NCBI GenBank assembly: GCA_964473255.1
Contig: CAYYOT010000012.1
Span: 1 to 64,000 of the forward strand
DNA: 64,000 nt
Reading direction: 5' to 3'
Source of the DNA: Kuafuiihalomonas sp964473255
GTDB taxonomy: Bacteria > Myxococcota > Kuafuiibacteriia > Kuafuiibacteriales > Kuafuiibacteriaceae
The first letter of the stretch is position 1, and each line of letters opens with the position of its first letter. Both the position numbers and the translations under genes were made by a program. Of the stretch, positions 17,348 through 24,941 are shown piece after piece. The notes beneath the pieces are model-generated. The model was not told where the DNA came from. It did not search any database and saw nothing but the letters and a program-made list of their open reading frames with translations.

Positions 17348-18727
17348 GTGCTGCGAACGGCTCACCATCTCACGATCACCTCAGCCGCAATCCTTGCCGC
17401 CTGCGGTCCCTCCGACGGCGGGGCCCTCGGGGAAACGGCGAGGATCGACTGGGCCGTACAGATCGGAGGCGCCGGTCGCGACCGCGCGGAGACCGTCACC
17501 GTGGACGACGCTGGGCGAGCATCGGTCGCGGTGCTTCACGACGAGCCCCTGACGGTCGAGGGTAAGGTCTCGCCCGCCCGCGGTCTTCCCGCCTTGGCGC
17601 TGGTGCAGCTGGAGCCCTCCGGTCGAGCGGAATTGGGGCTGAGCATCGACCCCAGCCCCGCCGAGTTCTACGGGACGGACCTCGCCGCGGATTCGGTCGG
17701 CAACCAGTATGTCGCCGGTCTCGTGGCTGGCGGCGACCTGGTCTTGGGTGACACGGTCCTCCGCCCGTCGGGCGGTACGGGCTTCGACGGCGTCCTCGTC
17801 AAGTCGGACCGGCAGGGTGCATTGCGCTGGGCCGCTCGCTACGGCGGCGTAGCCAGCGTAGAGCTGGAGCGTGTGCTGGTCGACCCCAACGACCAAGTCT
17901 GGGCCGTCGGCAGCTATCGAGGGTCGTTCGAGCTCGGGCACACGGAGCTGCCGTCGGCCGACGGATTCGATGCGTTTGCCGTTCGACTGAGCCCCACGGG
18001 CACCGCGCTCGAGGTCCAGACCGTAACCGGCCCCGGAGACACGCGAATGACCGCCGCGACCGTGACGGATGACGGCGGACTGGTCATGGCGGGGCGGTTC
18101 GACGGGTCGGTCCGGATCGATGGTCTCGAAGCGGGCACGGGTCCGGCCGGCGTCTGGCTGGCCCACTTCGATGCGCAGCAGAGACCGGTTTGGCTGGTCA
18201 CCTGGCCGGATGTCGATCTCACCGTCCGCGCCTTGGCGGAGCGGGATGGTCGCTTGTGGGTGGGCGGAGAATTCTCCGGTCCCTTCCTCCGGCCTCCGGT
18301 CTCTTCGCGCGGCGCCTCCGACGGCTTTCTTCTCCGCATGGCGACCCGGACCGGCGAGATCGAAGTCGCGCAGCCCTTCGGCGGGGACGGCGATGAGAGC
18401 ATCTCGGCCATCGCGATCGACGGGCGAGACCAGGCTTGGGTGACCGGCGTTTTTCGCGGCGTGCTCTTCGCGGGCGACGGCGATCTCGACGCCGGGCTGA
18501 GCCTGGCCGGTTTCGTCCTCGGATTCGACGAGGAGCTCCGCGAGACCACGGGCCTGAGCTTCGGTTCGAGCGGCGGCGCCGGTGCCGGCGCTCGGGTTGC
18601 GCCGGGTCCGGGGGGGAGCGTGGTGGTCGCCGGCGGCTTCACCGACTCACTGCAGGTGGGCGATGCGACGTTCACGACTCGTGGCCGATCCGACGTCGTC
18701 GTCTTCCAGCTCCGAACCCGCCGCTGA
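17348..18727 (+). CDS. Hypothetical lipoprotein with beta-propeller-like repeats
   Basis: A 459-residue protein starting with GTG 17348 and a lipoprotein signal ending LAAC (Cys19). The mature part is a series of repeats of the form D-x-x-G-x-x-x-V-A-G-x-F/Y-x-G-x-L-x-x-G (examples QYVAGLVAGGDLVLGD, WAVGSYRGSFELGH, MAGRFDGSVRIDG and WVTGVFRGVLFAGDG), which fits a beta-propeller of the SBBP/delta-60 kind common in myxobacterial lipoproteins. It is probably an envelope or surface protein of unknown function. It follows the HAD gene by two bases. Its last 81 bases overlap, tail to tail, the 3' end of the elp3 gene on the other strand. Confidence 0.8.
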   Translation: MLRTAHHLTITSAAILAACGPSDGGALGETARIDWAVQIGGAGRDRAETVTVDDAGRASVAVLHDEPLTVEGKVSPARGLPALALVQLEPSGRAELGLSIDPSPAEFYGTDLAADSVGNQYVAGLVAGGDLVLGDTVLRPSGGTGFDGVLVKSDRQGALRWAARYGGVASVELERVLVDPNDQVWAVGSYRGSFELGHTELPSADGFDAFAVRLSPTGTALEVQTVTGPGDTRMTAATVTDDGGLVMAGRFDGSVRIDGLEAGTGPAGVWLAHFDAQQRPVWLVTWPDVDLTVRALAERDGRLWVGGEFSGPFLRPPVSSRGASDGFLLRMATRTGEIEVAQPFGGDGDESISAIAIDGRDQAWVTGVFRGVLFAGDGDLDAGLSLAGFVLGFDEELRETTGLSFGSSGGAGAGARVAPGPGGSVVVAGGFTDSLQVGDATFTTRGRSDVVVFQLRTRR

Positions 18728-20458
18728 GACCAGCCGCTTCCCATGATAGAGGCCGTAGGGCCGATATCCGCGGGCCTCGTAGTACCGGCGCGTCCCGACG
18801 GCCGAGATGACGGCGAGGTCCTGAAACCCGGCGGCTCGTGCCCGCTGCTCGGCTGCTCGCAATAGACGCGAGCCGAGGCCACCGTGCTGGGTCAGGCCTT
18901 CGTCCGTCGTGCCGATGCGCGCGACGGGCCCATAGACGTGCAGCTCTCGAATGATCGCACGCCCGTCGAGTTCCGGCCGAGGGGACCGCTGCCCCGGAGT
19001 CGGCAGGGATAGCCGGCAAAATCCCGCCAGCCGATCGTCGGAATCGACGGCCTCGATGAAGCTCTCGCGCCCGGAAGCGGTGGCGTACTCGCTGTATCGC
19101 ACCGCGAACTCGGCCCCCATAAACGCCGCGTTTCGGACTTCGCGCGCACGGATGTCGCGCGCGGGCCATCCCTGGCGCTCGAGCTCCCGCGCGGCTCGCT
19201 GGCGAAAATTGGGCTCGCTGTTGCCGACCACGATGTCGTGCCCGGGGATGTCCCGGATCACCCGAGAGAGTCGGCAGTAGCGGGGAGTCTCGGACAACGC
19301 AGACATCACCACGGCAAGGAGTTCATCGTCGTCGTAAGGGCGCCATCCCCCGTCCTCGTACACGCGCATGAGCTCCGCCGACTCGACGAGACTCGTCGGG
19401 TACACCTTCAGCTCGTCCGGGCGAATCGCAGGATCGGCGAACAGGCGGCGGTAATCCTCACGGTCGGACTCGGGGGTCGCGCCCACCAGGTTCGCCATCC
19501 AATGAGCCTGAATCTTGAATCCTGCCTGACGCAGCCGACGGACGGCGAGCTTCGTCACTTCCACCCCGTGACCGCGAGCGTTGGCGGAAAGGATGGCGTC
19601 ATCGAGGCTCTGAATACCGATCTGGACCTTCGTCGCACCGAGACGCCGAAGCTCGGAAAGGATGCGATCATCGATCTCGTCGGGCCGCGTCTCGAGCGAC
19701 AGTCCCACGCACCGGAGGCGGGCATCCTGGTTCTCCGCCTGGGCCGCCTCCAGCTCTTCCCAGGTCGACCCGTCGTCCGGAGCCGGGCGCCCGCGCCAAA
19801 AATCCTGCACCACTCGATTGTAGCTGAGCTCGGGGTGGCGTCCGTCGACCTGGGCCGGGAGAGCCTCGTAGTCCACGTCGGGGAGCGCCACCCCTTCCGC
19901 GTCGAAGAAGCCATTCAGGGCATCGAAGCATCGCTTGATGAAGCCGATGCGATAGGTCTCCGGGTAGTGGGTCCAGGTTCCGCCCAGCACGATGAGCTCG
20001 ATCTTGTCCAAAGGATGGCCATTCGCGTGGAGGGCCTTGAGGCGCGTCCATGTCTGGGCGAATGCATCGAAGCGAACCCGCGCAGCCCGCTGGGCTCCCG
20101 GCTCCATCGAAAGGTAGCTCTTGGGCATGCGCACGTCGTTGGGACAGAAGACGCACCGCCCCGGACACGGGTGAGGCTTCGTCAATACGGTCACCGGAGT
20201 GACCCCACTCAGGGACCGCACCGGCTTCATGCGCAGGCGAGCGACGATGGCGTCCTCGGACCACCCGTATTGCTCCTTCAGGGCCCGGACGCCGCGAATG
20301 ACTTCGCTCTTGGAAAAAAGCTGACCCGGGCCCTTGGGATGGTCGACGAACAAGCGATGGAGGCGTCGGTCGTCGAGATCAGGCGCCCTGCGGAGCGTAT
20401 CGACGAGGCGCACGAGCTGGTCCTCGTGAGCCCGAACGTCGAATTCGTAGGTCCGCAT
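18647..20458 (-). CDS. elp3: Elp3-type tRNA wobble-uridine modification enzyme (radical SAM plus GNAT)
   Basis: Elp3 builds the carboxymethyl group at C5 of wobble U34 from acetyl-CoA with radical chemistry. This 603-residue protein has the full architecture. The radical-SAM domain has the cluster cysteines 98, 102 and 105 in KPHPCPGRCVFCPND, the LGGTWTHYP and LSLETRPDEID motifs and KVQIGIQSLDD. The C-terminal GNAT acetyltransferase domain (about 455-576) has the acetyl-CoA motif QHGGLGSRLL and the terminal YYEARGYRPYGLYHGKRL. The last 27 residues after GKRL are an extension encoded entirely over the end of the convergent lipoprotein gene. Most bacteria lack Elp3 and use MnmEG. A Trm9-like methyltransferase is divergently encoded next door. 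Confidence 0.93.
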   Translation of the reverse strand: MRTYEFDVRAHEDQLVRLVDTLRRAPDLDDRRLHRLFVDHPKGPGQLFSKSEVIRGVRALKEQYGWSEDAIVARLRMKPVRSLSGVTPVTVLTKPHPCPGRCVFCPNDVRMPKSYLSMEPGAQRAARVRFDAFAQTWTRLKALHANGHPLDKIELIVLGGTWTHYPETYRIGFIKRCFDALNGFFDAEGVALPDVDYEALPAQVDGRHPELSYNRVVQDFWRGRPAPDDGSTWEELEAAQAENQDARLRCVGLSLETRPDEIDDRILSELRRLGATKVQIGIQSLDDAILSANARGHGVEVTKLAVRRLRQAGFKIQAHWMANLVGATPESDREDYRRLFADPAIRPDELKVYPTSLVESAELMRVYEDGGWRPYDDDELLAVVMSALSETPRYCRLSRVIRDIPGHDIVVGNSEPNFRQRAARELERQGWPARDIRAREVRNAAFMGAEFAVRYSEYATASGRESFIEAVDSDDRLAGFCRLSLPTPGQRSPRPELDGRAIIRELHVYGPVARIGTTDEGLTQHGGLGSRLLRAAEQRARAAGFQDLAVISAVGTRRYYEARGYRPYGLYHGKRLVSAAGSELEDDDVGSATSRERRIAHLQ

Positions 20459-20510
20459 CTCCGAGGGACGTTTTCAGAGTCGTTCCTCGTCATCAAGTCT
20501 TGACCCTGGC

Positions 20511-21251
20511 GTGTTCGGGGGCGTTGCGTTCTTGGCGTTGCACCCCATCGACGCCCTGAACCGGTCGTTCTACCGCGAACATGCGGACCGCTTCATTCGG
20601 AAGCGAGCCCATCCCTGGCCGGGTTGGAAGCGCGCCTGCGCCGGGATCGGAGGTCGACCGCGAGTACTGGACGTCGGCTGCGGCCACGGTCGCTTTTTGA
20701 GGCACTGGATCGAGTCGCACGGTCCGAACCTGGAGTACGTCGGCGTCGACTTCTCGCCCGAGCTTCTGAAAGAGAGCCAGCGGCAAACGCAAGGCCTCCT
20801 GCGCGCCCAAGACCGGGTGCGGTTCTTGGAAGGAGACGTCTGTGAGATCGACCTGCCGCCCGGGCCCTTCGACCTCATCGTCGCCTTCGGGCTGCTTCAC
20901 CACGTCGCCGAGGCATCGCGGCGCAAAGACCTCGTCCGTCGACTCGCCGCCCGCGCCGGACCCGACGGCCGGGTCGTCGTCACCGTTTGGCGGGTGGCGG
21001 CCGACCCGCGACTGGCCGGCAAGAGCCTGCCCCCTCCCTCGAAACCACTTCCCGACGACGAGGGCCGCCTTCTATCGTTCGACGGCGTGGGTCGTCGCTA
21101 CGTGGTCGCGATTCCCGAGGAGGAGGTCGCATCCTATCCGGCCGTCGCCGGGAGGGCGGTCGCCGACCGCTTTTTCTCCGACGGAGCAACGAACGATCTG
21201 AATCTCTACTTGGTGCTCGAAGGAAGCGCGACGCCGAGCTCGGCGAGCTGA
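20511..21251 (+). CDS. Class I SAM methyltransferase, Trm9/ALKBH8-like
   Basis: A 246-residue methyltransferase. Motif I is VLDVGCGHGRFL (about 51-62), and the GVDFSPELL and FDLIVAFGLLHHVAE segments are the acidic-loop and post-I motifs. Features outside the core point to the Trm9/ALKBH8 tRNA group: the N-terminal FYREHADRFIRKRAHPWPGW, the RRxDLVRRLA...GRVVVTVW stretch, and a C-terminal pattern of RRYVVAIPEEEV followed by a GATNDLNLYLVLE end. Trm9 methylates cm5U34 to mcm5U34, downstream of Elp3, whose gene starts 52 bases away in the opposite direction. The specific assignment is inference from motifs and context; a generic small-molecule methyltransferase remains possible. It starts with GTG 20511. 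Confidence 0.78.
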   Translation: MFGGVAFLALHPIDALNRSFYREHADRFIRKRAHPWPGWKRACAGIGGRPRVLDVGCGHGRFLRHWIESHGPNLEYVGVDFSPELLKESQRQTQGLLRAQDRVRFLEGDVCEIDLPPGPFDLIVAFGLLHHVAEASRRKDLVRRLAARAGPDGRVVVTVWRVAADPRLAGKSLPPPSKPLPDDEGRLLSFDGVGRRYVVAIPEEEVASYPAVAGRAVADRFFSDGATNDLNLYLVLEGSATPSSAS

Positions 21252-21934
21252 CGGGACGCCTGGCCCGGCCAGTCCCGATTCGCCAGGGGCGACGCGGGAC
21301 TGGGATGAAGGATCCGCCCGACGCTCAGCGACGTGTCGGCCGTGACCGCCCGCAGGCGCGCCTCGGCAAAAGCCCCCACTCCGACCACGCGCTTCGGTCG
21401 CAGGGCCTCGATCGTCGCGCGGAGCGCTCGATCACAGACCGCCTGGAGCGGGTCACGCTCCGACCGGGGCAGCTTGTCCGGCGTTCGGTTCTTCCCGCTC
21501 TCCTCCATGAAGACGAGCGGGCAGTAGTTCGCGATGAAGAACCGTTCGAAGAAGGCCTCGGGCGTCCCGAACGTGGCTCGGGCCCACCCCCAAAGACGGG
21601 CCCCACTGACTTCGCTACGGGCGCAGCGAAACCCTTCGATGGGACGCTTGGGGTGCTCGACCCCGGGCTTTTGGACCGATCCGTCGATCCGCAGCCAATC
21701 GCGGACGAGCGAGACCTCGCCGAAAGGAACGCCGGTTTGCGCCATGCCCCAGGGCCCCGGATTCATGCCCATGAGGAGGACTTCCTTCGGCCCGCGGCCG
21801 AAGCGGGAGAGATAGCTGCAGTGGGTCTCCCAAGCGTAGGCGAGCGGATTGTAGACATGGGTGACCGGAGGCCCGAAGGAGAGAGCATCCACCGCCGCGG
21901 ACAACTCGCTGGCGATGCGCACCAGGTCTTTCAA
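21206..21934 (-). CDS. SMUG1-type single-strand-selective uracil-DNA glycosylase
   Basis: Removes uracil and some oxidised pyrimidines from DNA. The 242-residue protein carries the family-3 motif GMNPGPWGMAQTGVPFGEV (56-74) with the catalytic asparagine, the FIANYCPLVFMEESGKN substrate segment, and the C-terminal HPSPASPLANRDWPGQ with the catalytic histidine. These match animal SMUG1 closely. It starts with TTG at 21934, overlapping the srkA stop as TTGA. Its 3' end overlaps the methyltransferase gene by 46 bases. Confidence 0.92.
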   Translation of the reverse strand: MKDLVRIASELSAAVDALSFGPPVTHVYNPLAYAWETHCSYLSRFGRGPKEVLLMGMNPGPWGMAQTGVPFGEVSLVRDWLRIDGSVQKPGVEHPKRPIEGFRCARSEVSGARLWGWARATFGTPEAFFERFFIANYCPLVFMEESGKNRTPDKLPRSERDPLQAVCDRALRATIEALRPKRVVGVGAFAEARLRAVTADTSLSVGRILHPSPASPLANRDWPGQASRQLAELGVALPSSTK

Positions 21935-22902
21935 CCGACGATCCCGACCTCGGCCTCGGCGCGCGACGCCTGCTCTTCGAGGTCCACCGTCTCACGTTCC
22001 CAGTACTGCTCGGAGTTGAAGTGCGGAAAGCTCCGAGGGAAGGCGGGGTCCGACCATCGTCGCGCAACCCAGCTGGCATAGTACACGTAACGCATGGCGC
22101 GCAGCGGCTCGACCAGGCGCAGCCATCGGGATTCGAAGTCGCGGAACTGACGGTAGCCCTCGAGGAACACTTCGCGCTGCCGGTTGCCCTCGGCGTCGCG
22201 GTCGGGGACCAGCAGCCAGAGGTCCTGGACGGCAGGGCCCGTCACCATGTCGTCGAAGTCCAAGAAGAACCAGCCCTCCCGACCATGGAGGAGATTGCCG
22301 TGGTGGCAGTCGCCATGGATGCGGTGCGTGGGTACCCCATCGGCGGCGGCCGCATACGCCGCCCCGACGCGCTCGGCCGCCCGCCGATAGCGAGGCGCCC
22401 AGTGAGGCGGCAGGAAGGGTCCGCTTTCGAGAACTCGAAGCGGCTCTTCGATACTGCGTTCCACGGTGAGCTTCGGACGGTGGGGCGCCGAGCCGGCCGC
22501 CCCCACGTTGTGGAGGCGCGCCAGCAGCCGCCCGAGAACCTCGAGCTGGTCGTCATCCAGTTCTTCAGGCGACCGGCCGCCGGTGCGCGGCCACACCGCG
22601 TAGTGGATATCTTCCACGGTATGGATCGTCTGACCGTCCTCGAACTCCAGCGGCGCACACACCGGGAACTCCGCCTCCTGCAGGTCCAACAGGAACCGGT
22701 GTTCGTCGTTGATGGCTTCGATGCTCCAGCGCCCCGGACGATAGAACTTGGCTACGACATGGCTTTCGTCCTCGAGCTTGAGGTCGTAGACGCGGTTCTC
22801 CAAGCAGTTGAGGGCCATGATGTGCCCCGTCGGCTCGAAGCCTCCGTTTTCGACGGCTCGTAGGACCCAGTCGTAGGTCAGTCCGACAAACCGGTCGTTC
22901 AT
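21931..22902 (-). CDS. srkA: SrkA (YihE)-like stress-response serine/threonine kinase
   Basis: A 323-residue kinase of the APH-like fold. YihE/SrkA protects cells from stress-induced death. Visible elements are the nucleotide loop region LENRVYDLKLED, the lysine in VVAKFYRPGRW, the catalytic loop HRIHGDCHHGNLL, and the metal-binding LDFDDMVTGPAVQDLW. The C-terminal helices (MRYVYYASWVARRWSDPAFPR) are typical of this family. The ATG at 22902 gives the family N-terminus (MNDRFVGLTYDWVLRAVE). It is 76 bases downstream of an S41 protease gene and coupled to the SMUG1 gene. Confidence 0.92.
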   Translation of the reverse strand: MNDRFVGLTYDWVLRAVENGGFEPTGHIMALNCLENRVYDLKLEDESHVVAKFYRPGRWSIEAINDEHRFLLDLQEAEFPVCAPLEFEDGQTIHTVEDIHYAVWPRTGGRSPEELDDDQLEVLGRLLARLHNVGAAGSAPHRPKLTVERSIEEPLRVLESGPFLPPHWAPRYRRAAERVGAAYAAAADGVPTHRIHGDCHHGNLLHGREGWFFLDFDDMVTGPAVQDLWLLVPDRDAEGNRQREVFLEGYRQFRDFESRWLRLVEPLRAMRYVYYASWVARRWSDPAFPRSFPHFNSEQYWERETVDLEEQASRAEAEVGIVG

Positions 22903-22978
22903 TCGGGGCGGTGTAAATAAGCCTGACGTGCGTGTCCAGCGGTGCCGGCATCCGGACCGCACCGCCTACGCTCGCCCG

Positions 22979-24316
22979 TCAGAAGTACAGGTTCAGGTGC
23001 TCGGGGCGCTCGGGGTTTTTGAGCGAGCGTCCCGGCTCCGGACGCCGGGCGCGCTTGGTCACCGGGCAGCTGCCGGTCTCGAGGTAGTGAAGCGCCACCC
23101 CCAGCATGCCCTCGTTCGGATCTCCGAAAGCCCCATCGACGTCGTCGCGCACCTCGCAGGATGGCTCGATGCCGTCGACGTAGTGGCCCTCGAAACGCTG
23201 ATTGACGGTCTGGAAGGTCACGGGGCGAAGCACCCGGTCCCCGCAGAAACCGAAGCCATGCTGGCCGAAGGGCTTGCCGTAGGTGGACAGTCCGACGGTC
23301 GCGACCGACGCGAAGGGTGCGACTCCGCTGATGACGTGCTCCGACGCCGAGGCGGTGTCGCCCAGGGTGATGGCCACGAGCCGCTCGAAACGCGACAGAC
23401 TCTGGTCCAGGGGAAGCAGCCGGTCGCTTTCCAAGCATTCGAAATTGTTCAGATTGAAGACCCGGCGAAAGAGCACTTGGCCTCGGGCTGGACGGCCGGC
23501 CAACAGGTTTCCCAAAAGACGAGCGACCGTGATCAAGCCGCCACCGTTGTAGCGAAGGTCGAGAACGACGGTGTCGACGGCCTGTCTTTCGAAGTCGGCA
23601 AACGCCTCGCGGAGCGGCGCCTCCGCCGGCTGGATGAAGCTCCGAAGGAGGAGGTAGCCCACTTTTTCGCCCTCGACGTCGAGGATCCGGTGCAGGGGCA
23701 AGGGCGCAAAGACATGGAAGTCACGGACCAAGGTGACTTCCCGCTCCTCGCCCGCCGGAGAGCGTACGCGGACGACGGCACGGGTCCCGGGGTCGGAGGG
23801 TCCGAGGGCTCGCGAAACGGACTCTTTGGCGGCAAGGATCTCGGAGACCGGCCGCCCGTTGATCACGACGAGCTCATCGCCCCGACGCAGCCCCAGGTCA
23901 GACGCCGGGCTCGGGGGCTCGCCCGGCTCGGTCCCGAGGACGTCGACCAGGCGCACGGTGTCGTCGACTACGCGCATCGAAAAGCCCCATCCCAGGACTT
24001 TGCCCTCTTGGAAAAAACCGACCTCGGACGAACGCGTGGTCACGTAGCTGAAGCGGTCGCGCGGCTGGATGTCGGCCAACATCGCCCAGAACAGCTCGTC
24101 CGCGGACTCATAGTCTTCGAAAGCCAGCTCGGGAAGTTGTTCGTTGAAGAGATAATGCCGGCGCAGAACGCCGTCGACGAAGCGCATCTCGTCTGCCACC
24201 GTGCAGTTCGAACTCGGGACGGAAGGAACGTCGAGCGTGCAGTTCCTGAGCTGGAGCGCGTCGTCTTCACCGCAGCTCAGCAAGCTGAGAGCGACGGCAA
24301 AGGCGAAGGGACGCAC
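22979..24316 (-). CDS. S41 family C-terminal processing protease, lipoprotein
   Basis: A 445-residue tail-specific-protease-like protein. It has a lipoprotein signal ending LLSC (Cys15), an N-terminal helical part, a PDZ domain (about 115-200 with LGLRRGDELVVINGRPV), and the S41 catalytic core with VDTVVLDLRYNGGG and the serine region GDTASASEHVISG. The expected lysine could lie in STYGKPFGQ. It starts with GTG 24316, three bases after the apaG stop. Envelope location and proteolysis of misfolded or tagged proteins are inferred from the family. The C-terminal part contains six extra cysteines that may form disulfides. Confidence 0.88.
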   Translation of the reverse strand: MRPFAFAVALSLLSCGEDDALQLRNCTLDVPSVPSSNCTVADEMRFVDGVLRRHYLFNEQLPELAFEDYESADELFWAMLADIQPRDRFSYVTTRSSEVGFFQEGKVLGWGFSMRVVDDTVRLVDVLGTEPGEPPSPASDLGLRRGDELVVINGRPVSEILAAKESVSRALGPSDPGTRAVVRVRSPAGEEREVTLVRDFHVFAPLPLHRILDVEGEKVGYLLLRSFIQPAEAPLREAFADFERQAVDTVVLDLRYNGGGLITVARLLGNLLAGRPARGQVLFRRVFNLNNFECLESDRLLPLDQSLSRFERLVAITLGDTASASEHVISGVAPFASVATVGLSTYGKPFGQHGFGFCGDRVLRPVTFQTVNQRFEGHYVDGIEPSCEVRDDVDGAFGDPNEGMLGVALHYLETGSCPVTKRARRPEPGRSLKNPERPEHLNLYF

Positions 24317-24319
24317 CCT

Positions 24320-24724
24320 TCAGGCCTCGGCCGCGGGACTGGCGAAGGGTACGGCCAAGAGAAACGGCGAGATCTCCGCATCGAAGTGACTGCCGTCGGC
24401 ACGGTACATTTGATAGCTGCCGTTCATGGTTCCCCACGCGGTCCTCAGAATGCACCCCGATGTGTACTTGAAGGACTGCCGAGGCTGAAGGACCGGCTGC
24501 TCACCGACGACTCCCTCGCCCTTCACCTCCTCGACGCGACCCTCGGCATCGGTGATCACCCAGTGTCGGCGCCTCAGCTGCACCGTGCTGGTCGACTCGT
24601 TCTTGATGTTTACGGTGTACGTGAAGGCATAGCGGTTCCGGGCCGGCTGCGACTGCTGGGGGACGAACCGCGACTCGACCCGAACCCGGACCCCGTCGGT
24701 CACTGCTTCTGACTTTCCCTCCAT
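24320..24724 (-). CDS. apaG: ApaG domain protein
   Basis: A 134-residue single-domain protein with the immunoglobulin-like ApaG fold. Diagnostic segments are VRVRVESRFVPQQSQP, YAFTYTVNIKNES, VQLRRRHWVITDAEGRVEEVKGEGVVGEQPVL, YTSGCILRTAWGTMNGSYQM and FDAEISPFLL. In enterobacteria ApaG is linked to Co2+/Mg2+ homeostasis, and its biochemical role is not settled. The ATG at 24724 was chosen over one 39 bases upstream because it gives the family N-terminus. It is the first gene of the apaG-S41-srkA-SMUG1 string. Confidence 0.93.
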   Translation of the reverse strand: MEGKSEAVTDGVRVRVESRFVPQQSQPARNRYAFTYTVNIKNESTSTVQLRRRHWVITDAEGRVEEVKGEGVVGEQPVLQPRQSFKYTSGCILRTAWGTMNGSYQMYRADGSHFDAEISPFLLAVPFASPAAEA

Positions 24725-24941
24725 GACGCTCGGAGCGTACACACCTGGCACCCGGGCCTCCACAACAACGAGCTGATGGAGAAAACAACGAACTCATGGA
24801 GCCGATTGCTCCCGAGTCGAGCCCTCGGCCCACGCCCCGGCCCGGGCCCAGGCCCGGTCGATTCTCGATGAGGCCCCTTGGATCCCGGGTGATTACGTGC
24901 CGAAAATCCGGGCGTACGCGACTCGTCATGAGGTTTCGCAC
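24725..24941. promoter_or_regulatory. Divergent intergenic region with direct and inverted repeats
   Basis: This 217-base spacer separates apaG (minus) from the deacetylase gene (plus). It holds two 17-base direct repeats (acaacgagctgatggag at 24765-24781 and acaacgaactcatggag at 24785-24801) with a 20-base period, and a perfect 7-base inverted repeat (CCGGGCC-CA-GGCCCGG at 24842-24857). Two near-identical sites one helical repeat-pair apart look like a regulator-binding arrangement, but no regulator is identified. No gene is supported here. Confidence 0.4.

Noticed and set aside
24842..24857. GC-rich hairpin as a terminator
   Set aside because: No T-run follows on either strand, so a factor-independent terminator is not supported.
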